12,594 nt of DNA, taken from the NCBI GenBank assembly GCA_046596415.1, contig JBKJML010000135.1, positions 1-12,594 of the forward strand, read 5' to 3'. Of this stretch, positions 6,272 to 12,475 are shown one piece after another; within the stretch, counting starts at the first letter, position 1; the number at the start of each line of letters is the position of its first letter. The position numbers were made by a program, and so were the translations under genes. The DNA comes from JBKJML01 sp046596415 (GTDB lineage: Bacteria > Actinomycetota > Thermoleophilia > Gaiellales > Gaiellaceae). The notes under the pieces were generated by a model. The model worked only from the letters and a program-made list of their open reading frames with translations. It ran no database searches and was not told the origin of the DNA.

Positions 6272-7243
6272 TTACCCGGAGAGGCGCACTTCCTCGCGGC
6301 GCTCCCGTGCGAAGAAGTGGATCGACTCGACAAACCGCACCCAGTTGCACCGCATGCACATGACGAGCGAGTTGGTGCGCGCGCTGTCGGCGAGGAAGCG
6401 CACGCCGTGCAGGAGATCGCCGTTCGAGATCCCCGTTGCGACGACGATCAGGTCGCCGCTCGCGAGGTCCTCGGAGAGGAAGACGCGGTTGACGTCCTCT
6501 ACCCCCTGCTCGCGGGCCTCCTCGATCTCGGTTCGGGTCGTCGGCCAGAGCTGCGCCTGCATCTCGCCGCCGAGGCAACGGAGCGCCGCCGCCGAGAGCA
6601 CCGCCTGGCGGGTGCCACCGATCCCGATTGCGAGGTGGTCGTTCGTGCCGCGGATCGCGCTGGAGATGGAGGCGGTGACGTCGCCGTCCTGGATCAGCTT
6701 GATGCGGGCGCCCGAGGCTCTGATCTCCTCGATCAGGTCGTGGTGACGGGGCCGATCGAGCACGATCGTCGTGATGTCGTTGACGTTCCGCTCGAACGCT
6801 GCCGCGATCGCCTCGACGTTGTCGGCGACCGGGCGCGTGAGGTCGATCCGGCCCTTCGCGCGCGGGCCGACCGCCATCCGGCGCATGTACATGTCCGGCA
6901 GCCGAAGCAACGAGCCGCGGCCGCCGACGGCGACCATCGAGATCGCACCGTTGCCGCCGCGCGCGACCACGCCGCGTCCTTCGAGCGGATCGACCGCGAG
7001 GTCGACCTCCGGGCCGCCAGTCCCGATCTCGCTACCCGGGCCGAGCCGCGCTGCGTCGCGAGGGCCGATCACCACGCAACCCTGAATCGGCAGCTTCGTC
7101 AACTCCTCGTGCATGGCTGCTTCGGCGTGCTCCTCCGCCCCGTCCTGATCGGCTCGGCCGAGCCAGCGGGCGGCAGCAATCGCCGCCGCCTCGGTGGCGC
7201 GCGAGTAGTGGACGCAGGCGCAGGGCGCCTCGGTTTCGCTCAC
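6272..7243 (-). CDS. glpX: GlpX-family (class II fructose-1,6-bisphosphatase-like) protein with altered active site
   Basis: This 323-residue protein aligns along its whole length with GlpX: the DLAVDPLEG core (81-89), PDMYM (116-120), DRPRHHD (163-169), DGDVTAS (186-192), GIGG (207-210), and ATGISNGDLL near the end. From remembered E. coli GlpX, D33 is replaced by E37, E57 in the GEGE...EAPML loop is lost (P61, loop 4 residues shorter), T90 is R90 and E213 is Q213. D85 and E88 are kept. These positions are metal ligands or catalytic in true GlpX enzymes, so ordinary fructose-bisphosphatase activity is doubtful. A CxxC (C296, C299) is also unusual. The GTG start overlaps the 2-phosphoglycerate kinase stop as GTGA, with GGAGAGG 8 bases upstream. 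It may act on a bisphosphoglycerate or have a regulatory role. Confidence 0.9.
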   Translation of the reverse strand: MSETEAPCACVHYSRATEAAAIAAARWLGRADQDGAEEHAEAAMHEELTKLPIQGCVVIGPRDAARLGPGSEIGTGGPEVDLAVDPLEGRGVVARGGNGAISMVAVGGRGSLLRLPDMYMRRMAVGPRAKGRIDLTRPVADNVEAIAAAFERNVNDITTIVLDRPRHHDLIEEIRASGARIKLIQDGDVTASISSAIRGTNDHLAIGIGGTRQAVLSAAALRCLGGEMQAQLWPTTRTEIEEAREQGVEDVNRVFLSEDLASGDLIVVATGISNGDLLHGVRFLADSARTNSLVMCMRCNWVRFVESIHFFARERREEVRLSG

Positions 7244-8148
7244 CGCTTCAGCCTCTCCGCCTTGTCGAGCACGAGCCTCATCACCTCCGCGAGCGCGTCG
7301 TCCATCCGCTGATTCTCTACGACCGGCACGTCGGCGCGTCGTGCCCGCTCGACGATGTAGTCCTGGATCAGCCGGATCTCGGCGAACGCAGCCAGGTACT
7401 TGTCGGCCGGCCGGACGCCGTCCGAGGTTGCGTCGCGAATCCAGAAATGGCCGCGGTGCGTTTCCTCGTCGTGGATTGCGAGCACGCACTGCACGACGAG
7501 TGCCCCGTCGAAGTCGGCTTCGAGCATGCCTGGCACGAGATGAACCCCCTCGAGCACCATCGACCACCCCTCGGCAAGCGCTCGTTGGACGGCGGCCTCG
7601 ACGCCGACGACCACGTTGCGGGATTGGTCGAGGAAGCCGAGCAGGGCCGCGTCGCCGCTTTCCTCCTCCTCGGCTTTCGTCAGCCCGCGCTGTGCCTCGA
7701 AGCTCGAGTAGTGGATCGACGGCATGAACGCTTTCGAGAAGAACGCTCGCATCGTCTGACGAATGAAGTCGGTCGACGTGACGCGGGTGATCCCGAGGCG
7801 GTGCGCCGCTTCGGTGGCGACCGTCGACTTGCCGGTACCCGTGCCGCCGCCGATCAGCAGGATGATCGGCAGATCGAGCTCCTGCAGCTCGTGGTAGCTG
7901 CGGAGTCGCCGTAGAGCAGCGCGGCCCGCCTCCTCGCCGAGCAGATCGACGGCGAGCTCCTGGAAACGCTCGAGCTCGAGCGTCGCCAGCCGCCGCTGGG
8001 CGAGGTCGAGCTCGGCGCGGCGTGCGAGCTCGTACGCCGGCTCGGCCGGAAGCCCGGTCGCCATCAGGGCGCGCGTCATCAACCCCTTCGAGAAGGGCAG
8101 CCCGTCTTCGCCGCCCAGGAAGAGCCGGCCATGGCGCTGCTCGCTCAC
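7240..8148 (-). CDS. pgk2: 2-phosphoglycerate kinase
   Basis: This 302-residue enzyme is predicted to phosphorylate 2-phosphoglycerate with ATP to 2,3-bisphosphoglycerate (EC 2.7.2.16), the first step to cyclic 2,3-diphosphoglycerate. Residues about 8-88 form an ATP-cone-like N-terminal domain (PFSKGLMTRALMATGL). Residues 101-109 are a P-loop (GGTGTGKST), followed by the kinase core with TSTDFIRQTMR (124-133), IHYSSFEA and VLEGVHLVPG (198-207). Length and domain order match the archaeal enzyme of about 300 residues. The GTG start overlaps the cpgS stop as GTGA, with AGAGG 7 bases upstream. The longer frame upstream only overlaps cpgS. Being directly coupled to cpgS, its predicted next enzyme, strongly supports the assignment over a generic P-loop kinase. 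Confidence 0.93.
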   Translation of the reverse strand: MSEQRHGRLFLGGEDGLPFSKGLMTRALMATGLPAEPAYELARRAELDLAQRRLATLELERFQELAVDLLGEEAGRAALRRLRSYHELQELDLPIILLIGGGTGTGKSTVATEAAHRLGITRVTSTDFIRQTMRAFFSKAFMPSIHYSSFEAQRGLTKAEEEESGDAALLGFLDQSRNVVVGVEAAVQRALAEGWSMVLEGVHLVPGMLEADFDGALVVQCVLAIHDEETHRGHFWIRDATSDGVRPADKYLAAFAEIRLIQDYIVERARRADVPVVENQRMDDALAEVMRLVLDKAERLKR

Positions 8149-9401
8149 CCGCCCGCCTCTGCCGCCAGCCGGAGCAGCTCGGTATCGAGGTCGGGCTCGC
8201 CGTCGAGCGCGACGACGTCGTTGGCGGCGAGGACGACCTCGATTCCCCGCGCCGCCGCCGCCTCGGCGACAACGTCGATCGCCGCCGCCTTCAGCTCGAC
8301 GAGGACGACGTCCACCTCGAGTCGCTCGAGCTCCTCGCGCAGCGCCTCCCGGTCGGCGAGGCTGCCGGACACCGAGACGACCTCGGCTCCGTGCTCGCGC
8401 TCCAGGTGCGCCGAGATCCGCGCATGCGCGCCCACGGGGGCGGTGCCAAAGTAGGCGACCGACCTGCCGTCCACGAGCTCGAGCGGGCGCGGGCGCAGGA
8501 CAGTCGCGACGACCGGGGTGTTCGGCACGAGCTCACCGATGCGCTCGCGCAGCAGCCGGTGCGGCGTCCCGTCCTCCGCCATCGTCAGCACGACCAGGTC
8601 GGCGACGAGGTGCCGGTACGCGTTCAGGTAGCCGGTGACGAGGCCCGCGTCCTGCTGGGCGCCGGCGACGAGCACGCGACGATCGGTCGCAACCGGCGGT
8701 AGCGCTGCACCGCTGCCGTCGAAGACGACGAGGTCGGGGCGAAGCGCCGCAGCAGCTCGCGCCCCGGCGGCCACGTTCGAGGAGAAGACCGCGCCGGCGA
8801 GGCCGCCTCCGCAGCGCCGACAGCCCACTGTGACGACGCCCGTCAGCGCGGCTGTCTCGAGATGGTCCGATGCCGCGTGGCGCCCGGCGCGGGAGAGCGC
8901 AAGCAGCGACTCCACTGTCGGCTGCACCTCGATCACCTCCGGCTCGGGTGGGCCGCCACGCCCCATCGCGACGACGACGACCGTACGGTCACGCGAGAGG
9001 AGCCGGACCGCGTGGCCGGTGACGGCCGTCTTGCCGACTCGCTTGCCGGTGCCGACGACACCGAGCGAAGGCAGCGGGAACGGCTCCAGCACCGGCGGGT
9101 CGAAGCGAAAGTCAGCCCCGACGTAAGGCAGACCCCGTGCCAACACTCGGCTTGCCAGGCGCAACCGCTGCCGCGGGCCGAGCACCGGTTCATCCGACAG
9201 GTCGACGACGACCTCGAGCCGCTCGTCGGCGAGCGCCGCCTCGAGGGTCGAGACGAGCGGGACGCCGTACTCTGATCCGTCCCGCAGCTTCTCGCCGCCG
9301 CCGACGAGGTGGACGGCGACGAAGTCGTACGGCAGCTCGTCGAGGGCGGCGCGGACGACGGGCGCATAGTGCTCGCCGTCGATGAGCGCGAGCGCGCGCA
9401 T
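8145..9401 (-). CDS. cpgS: Cyclic 2,3-diphosphoglycerate synthetase
   Basis: This 418-residue enzyme is predicted to use ATP to close the intramolecular phosphoanhydride of 2,3-bisphosphoglycerate, giving cyclic 2,3-diphosphoglycerate (EC 6.5.1.9). The N-terminal domain starts with MRALALIDGEHY, has HLVGGGEKL (31-39), and ends near residue 105. A P-loop domain follows, with a distinctive GTGKRVGKT nucleotide loop (117-125), MGRGGPPEPEVI (146-157), a CxxC at C194/C197, and a Walker-B-like VVFDGSG (225-231). The C-terminal ~110 residues form a further alpha/beta region. Characterised archaeal enzymes are somewhat longer (about 460). The start is ATG 9401, which shares one base with the preceding stop (TGATG). 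Upstream in-frame extension to 9698 overlaps the phosphoesterase and is not believed. Confidence 0.92.
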   Translation of the reverse strand: MRALALIDGEHYAPVVRAALDELPYDFVAVHLVGGGEKLRDGSEYGVPLVSTLEAALADERLEVVVDLSDEPVLGPRQRLRLASRVLARGLPYVGADFRFDPPVLEPFPLPSLGVVGTGKRVGKTAVTGHAVRLLSRDRTVVVVAMGRGGPPEPEVIEVQPTVESLLALSRAGRHAASDHLETAALTGVVTVGCRRCGGGLAGAVFSSNVAAGARAAAALRPDLVVFDGSGAALPPVATDRRVLVAGAQQDAGLVTGYLNAYRHLVADLVVLTMAEDGTPHRLLRERIGELVPNTPVVATVLRPRPLELVDGRSVAYFGTAPVGAHARISAHLEREHGAEVVSVSGSLADREALREELERLEVDVVLVELKAAAIDVVAEAAAARGIEVVLAANDVVALDGEPDLDTELLRLAAEAGG

Positions 9402-10207
9402 CAGCGGCGCGGCCTGGAGCTGACCTCGTTCTCGATCCGCGTCGTGTACTTCTCGAACGCGAGCGTCTCCGTCGAGAACTGGATGATCCGCTCCTGCGCG
9501 TGGTACGGGTGCTTGCGCCAGACGCTGACGTGCGAGCCCTGCACCTCGATGATGTTGTAACAGGGCCTCCCGTGGCCACGCAGCCGGAGCGACGAGACCG
9601 TGCCGGCATTGACCACGAACAGGTTCTCGAGCCGCCACGCATATGGGACGTGCTTGTGGCCGGAGAGGACGAGGTGCACGCCGGCGCGCTGGAGGCATTC
9701 GATCGCGTCACCGGCGTCGTAGACGACGTTCCGCTCGCGACCCGTGCCGGGAACCGGGAGCAGATGGTGATGGAGAACGAAGATGCGCAGGTCGGCCGGC
9801 GGCGCGAACTGCTCCTCGATCCAGGCGTAGCGACCGCGGCCGATCTGGCCGTGATCGAGGTCCGGCTCGGTCGAATCGATCGCGACGACGGTGACGGGGC
9901 CGACACGGGTCACCGAGCTGCGAGCGCCGAAGAGCTCCTCGAAGTGGACGTAGCCGACATTCCGCGAATCGTGGTTGCCGGGAATCACGACGACTGTCTC
10001 GCAACGGATCCGGTCGAGGTAGCTCTTGGCCTCCACGTACTCGTGGCGGAAGCCGAACGTCGTCAGGTCACCGGTACAGATCACCATGTCCGGCTCGAGG
10101 TCGTTGATCTCCGAGACCGCGCGCTCCAGCAGGTTCGGCGCGAAGTACTGGCCGCCGCAGTGCAGGTCGGAGAGGTGCGCAATCGTGAACAGGCCGTCGG
10201 CACCCAT
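9401..10207 (-). CDS. Calcineurin-like metallophosphoesterase
   Basis: This 268-residue protein is of the class III cyclic-nucleotide phosphodiesterase / CpdA-like type. All dinuclear metal motifs are present in order: SDLH (D14, H16), TGD (D47), GNHD (N78, H79, D80), a histidine cluster HHH (146-148) and GHKH (H184, H186). There is no signal peptide, so it should be cytoplasmic. It is the first gene of the cDPG operon and shares its stop with the cpgS start (TGATG). The family cleaves phosphodiesters, phosphomonoesters or pyrophosphate-type bonds. From its position, a cDPG- or 2,3-bisphosphoglycerate-hydrolysing role is an attractive guess, but a cyclic-nucleotide phosphodiesterase is equally allowed by sequence. 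The start ATG 10207 lies 9 bases downstream of a possible -10 box, suggesting a leaderless mRNA. Confidence 0.92.
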   Translation of the reverse strand: MGADGLFTIAHLSDLHCGGQYFAPNLLERAVSEINDLEPDMVICTGDLTTFGFRHEYVEAKSYLDRIRCETVVVIPGNHDSRNVGYVHFEELFGARSSVTRVGPVTVVAIDSTEPDLDHGQIGRGRYAWIEEQFAPPADLRIFVLHHHLLPVPGTGRERNVVYDAGDAIECLQRAGVHLVLSGHKHVPYAWRLENLFVVNAGTVSSLRLRGHGRPCYNIIEVQGSHVSVWRKHPYHAQERIIQFSTETLAFEKYTTRIENEVSSRPRR

Positions 10208-10216
10208 GGCGCAGGA

Positions 10217-10222
10217 GTCTAC
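10217..10222 (-). promoter_or_regulatory. Candidate -10 box for the cDPG operon (leaderless)
   Basis: Read on the minus strand this is TAGACT (4 of 6 consensus bases), the same hexamer as the candidate -10 at 1039-1044. It ends 9 bases before the start codon at 10207, so transcription would begin at or next to the ATG. No good -35 is visible. Confidence 0.4.
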
Positions 10223-10226
10223 GAGA

Positions 10227-10240
10227 GCCTCGTCCGAGGC
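10227..10240. promoter_or_regulatory. 14-base dyad between divergent promoters, candidate operator
   Basis: GCCTCG and CGAGGC are perfect inverted arms separated by TC. The centre falls within about one base of the midpoint between the two opposing -10-like boxes, covering the spacer/-35 area of both. A dimeric regulator binding here could control both directions. The operator function is inferred. Confidence 0.4.
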
Positions 10241-10246
10241 GGTCGC

Positions 10247-10252
10247 TATCCT
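10247..10252 (+). promoter_or_regulatory. Candidate -10 box for the nuclease-like gene and hpt (leaderless)
   Basis: TATCCT (4 of 6 consensus bases) ends 7 bases before the GTG at 10260, fitting a leaderless transcript. No convincing -35 and no Shine-Dalgarno sequence are seen. Confidence 0.35.
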
Positions 10253-10259
10253 GAGCCGG

Positions 10260-10628
10260 GTGCCCCAGGAAACGCCTGTTTTCCAGGCTTATTGCGGTAG
10301 TACACCGCCCCGTTTTGCGAACCAGGCCGAGCTCGAATGTGCCAAGATGCTGGACTTCTACGGCATCCGTTGGGACTACGAGCCGACTACCTTCGTGCTC
10401 GACCGCGACGAGGAAGGCCGCGTCCGCAGCGCGTTCACGCCCGACTTCTACCTCCCCGAGCAGGATTTGTATGTCGAGGTGACGGTGATGAAGCAATCAC
10501 TCGTGACGCGCAAGAACCGCAAGCTGCGCGAGATCAAGCGCCTGTACCCGGACGTCAACGTCAAGCTCTTCTACCGGCGCGACATCGAGCGCCTGGCCCA
10601 GAGATTTCAGCTCAAGCTCGCCTCATAG
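10260..10628 (+). CDS. Small protein resembling the PD-(D/E)XK nuclease fold (TnsA/Vsr-like)
   Basis: This 122-residue protein starts at GTG 10260. Upstream in-frame codons run over the divergent operon's first gene and are not believed. The pattern is an N-terminal helix with acidic residues (E24, E26), YGIRWDYEP, then TPDFYLPEQDLYVEVT (about 60-75), a Lys/Arg-rich helix, and a final VKLFYRRD strand. This is the order of a PD-(D/E)XK core: Glu in helix 1, PD (D62), then E73-x-T75. The usual Lys of the E-x-K motif is Thr here, with K78 nearby, so nuclease activity is uncertain. It immediately precedes hpt, and its TAG stop overlaps the likely start region of hpt. A DNA-processing role is inferred only from the fold-like pattern. 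Confidence 0.75.
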   Translation: MPQETPVFQAYCGSTPPRFANQAELECAKMLDFYGIRWDYEPTTFVLDRDEEGRVRSAFTPDFYLPEQDLYVEVTVMKQSLVTRKNRKLREIKRLYPDVNVKLFYRRDIERLAQRFQLKLAS

Positions 10629-11179
10629 CCGCCGGCCACCCGCTCGGCGAGATCTACCTCACCCGGGAGGAGATCGCGCGCCGGGTCGACGAGCTGGCCG
10701 CCGAGATCGACCGCGACTATGCCGGCCGCAGGCCGCTCCTCGTCGCGCCGCTCAAGTCGAGTGTGGTCTTCCTCGCCGACCTGTCCCGTGCGCTCGCCGT
10801 CGACCACGAGCTCGACTTCCTAGAGCTCGCCGCCTACGCGGGCGGGAACGGTGGCACCGTGCGGTTGATCAAGGACCTCGACACCGTGCTAGAGGGCCGC
10901 GACGTCGTGGTCGTCGAGGACGTGGTCGACACCGGCCTGACCGTGAACTTCCTCGCCCGGACGCTCGCGCTTCGCGGGCCTGCGTCGCTGACGACGGTGA
11001 CGCTACTCGACCGGCCGTACCGCCGCCTCTGTGACGACATCCCGCTGCGCTACGTCGGTTTCACCGTTCCGGACGAGCTCTTCGCCGGCTACGGGCTCGG
11101 CCTGGACGAGCGCTGGCGCGCGCTTCCCGACCTCCACTTCTTGGTGGCCGAGCAGCTCCCGGCAGCAGCGAGCGCCTGA
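10625..11179 (+). CDS. hpt: Hypoxanthine phosphoribosyltransferase (start codon non-canonical)
   Basis: The encoded protein is about 184 residues if started at ATA 10625. It transfers ribose-phosphate from PRPP to hypoxanthine or guanine in purine salvage. Motifs: an N-terminal HPLGEIYLTREEI helix, PLKSS (42-46, usually LKG[SAT]), the PRPP loop VVVVEDVVDTGLT (94-106), FTVPDELFAGYGLGLDERWRALPDL (146-170). The mobile catalytic loop reads AAYAGGNGGT, where most family members have SSYG...SSG, so the usual Ser before Tyr is Ala and the loop is short. No ATG, GTG or TTG exists in frame near the expected N-terminus. The candidates are ATA 10625, overlapping the upstream TAG as ATAG, or ATT 10604. 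The exact start is therefore unresolved. It is convergent with the M23 gene, 11 bases apart. Confidence 0.88.
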   Translation: MAAGHPLGEIYLTREEIARRVDELAAEIDRDYAGRRPLLVAPLKSSVVFLADLSRALAVDHELDFLELAAYAGGNGGTVRLIKDLDTVLEGRDVVVVEDVVDTGLTVNFLARTLALRGPASLTTVTLLDRPYRRLCDDIPLRYVGFTVPDELFAGYGLGLDERWRALPDLHFLVAEQLPAAASA

Positions 11180-11190
11180 CGAACGATCTG

Positions 11191-12384
11191 CTACAGGTAG
11201 CCGAGCGGGTCGACGGGCGAGCCGTTCACCCGGACCTCGAAATGCACGTGCGGCCCGGTCGAGTGGCCGGTATTGCCCGAGTAGGCGATCAACTGTCCCT
11301 GCGAGACGGTCTGCCCCACCCCGACCGTCACATTCGTGTTGTGGCCGTAGGCCGTTGCGATCCCGTTGCCGTGGTCGATGACGACGAGGTTCCCGTAGCC
11401 GCCGGACCAGCCCGCGACGAGCACCGTGCCCGACGCGGACGCAACGACGGAGGTGCCGTTGCCGACGGCGATGTCGATTCCCTCGTGCATCCGGCCCCAA
11501 CGAAAGCCGAAAACGCTCGTCACGGGGCCGTTGACGGGCCAGATCAAACCGGACGAGGACGGGGCGCCGGTCGAGGTCGAGCCGGCCGCTGAGCCCGCTT
11601 GGGCGGCCCGGATCTTGTCGGCGAGCGAGGCGCTCTCCTGGGCGAGCCCCTCGGCTTCCTTGAGGAACTCTTCTCGCGACTCATGGACGTTCGCGAGCAC
11701 GCCCTCCTTGTCGCGCCGTGTGGTCGCGAGCTCGCGCTGACTCCACGCGAGCCGGTCGCGTACCCGGAGCTGCTCGTTCGTCCGCTCGCGGATCGCATCC
11801 GTTGTATCGGCGACACCGGCTCGGATCTTGCGCGTCCGATAACGCGTTGCCCCCATCTCCACCTTGGCGCGGTTGACCTCGACCGCGACCTTCTGGTCGT
11901 GGCGGCCGATGTCCTGCATGAACTCGAGCTGGTCGAGGAGGTCGGAGAAATTCGACGCCGACAGGACGTAGGAGACAGTGTCGGGCTGTTCGGTGACGTA
12001 GAGGTCGACGAGCCGTCGGTTCAGGCGGCCGACCGAGACCTGGTACTGCTTCTGGAGGAAGACGAGCCGCTTCGTCTGGAGATCGAAGAGGTCGTTCAAC
12101 CGGTCGAGCTTGCGCTGCTGGAGCGCTAGCACCGCTTCCAGGCCTTCAAGGCGAGACTGGGCTGAGTCGACGTCGTCCTGGAGCGCGCTGATCTTCGTCG
12201 TGTAGCTCGAGATCTCGCTCGTCAGCGCCCCCTCCTGCCGGCGGGCCGCGTCGATCTTGTCCTGGAGGCGTTCGAGCTTGGTGTCGACCGTCCGCTTCCG
12301 GGTGTTGATGTCGTCGCCCGACGCTGGCGCGACCGCGACGAGCGCGACCGCCAGCGCGAGGCCGAGGATGACTCGTCTCGCCAT
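11191..12384 (-). CDS. Secreted coiled-coil M23 family metallopeptidase (murein hydrolase activator-like)
   Basis: This 397-residue exported protein starts at ATG 12384, chosen because it opens a clean signal peptide (MARRVILGLALAVALVAVAPASG). The GTG at 12426 would add 14 residues in front of it. Residues about 25-265 are long charged coiled-coil segments, interrupted near 130-160. A Gly/Ser/Thr linker (262-278) precedes the C-terminal LytM/M23 domain (about 280-397). Zinc ligands H300 and D304 (MHEGIDI) and H381 (HVHFE) are present, with catalytic-type H348 (YGH) and H379. The layout is that of EnvC/PcsB-like proteins, which cut or activate cutting of peptidoglycan at division and are often encoded next to ftsEX. 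The gene upstream is cut by the window edge and could be ftsX. Confidence 0.93.
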   Translation of the reverse strand: MARRVILGLALAVALVAVAPASGDDINTRKRTVDTKLERLQDKIDAARRQEGALTSEISSYTTKISALQDDVDSAQSRLEGLEAVLALQQRKLDRLNDLFDLQTKRLVFLQKQYQVSVGRLNRRLVDLYVTEQPDTVSYVLSASNFSDLLDQLEFMQDIGRHDQKVAVEVNRAKVEMGATRYRTRKIRAGVADTTDAIRERTNEQLRVRDRLAWSQRELATTRRDKEGVLANVHESREEFLKEAEGLAQESASLADKIRAAQAGSAAGSTSTGAPSSSGLIWPVNGPVTSVFGFRWGRMHEGIDIAVGNGTSVVASASGTVLVAGWSGGYGNLVVIDHGNGIATAYGHNTNVTVGVGQTVSQGQLIAYSGNTGHSTGPHVHFEVRVNGSPVDPLGYL

Positions 12385-12419
12385 GTGTCCCTGCGTTTTC
12401 GTCGGGCGCGCGGCTGTCC

Positions 12420-12447
12420 CTGCCACACACCGATGGGGTGTGGGCAG
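12420..12447 (-). repeat. Imperfect hairpin upstream of the M23 gene
   Basis: CTGCC pairs with GGCAG, then, past a one-base bulge, ACAC with GTGT, then a mismatch and CC with GG, closing a 3-base loop. It lies 35-63 bases before the M23 start. It has no T-run on the minus strand, so a regulatory or attenuation role is as likely as termination. Confidence 0.4.
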
Positions 12448-12475
12448 TCTACCGCTGTTTCCGGCGGTTTTTAGC

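Noticed and set aside
5819..7312. 497-codon open frame on the plus strand across the glpX homologue
   Set aside because: It is antisense to the SufT-type and GlpX-family genes, which have conserved motifs; no domain is recognisable in this frame.
7244..8272. Upstream extension of the GlpX-homologue frame
   Set aside because: It lies entirely over the 2-phosphoglycerate kinase gene in another frame and is Arg-rich. GTG 7243 with GGAGAGG upstream is well supported.
9402..9698. Upstream extension of cpgS
   Set aside because: It overlaps the phosphoesterase gene. The MRALALIDGEHY start at 9401 fits the family and the TGATG coupling.
12451..12472. Plus-strand terminator-like hairpin ACCGC/GCGGT followed by five Ts
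   Set aside because: The stem is only 5 bp with an 8-base loop and no plus-strand gene ends nearby, so it is probably coincidence or part of the minus-strand leader structure.
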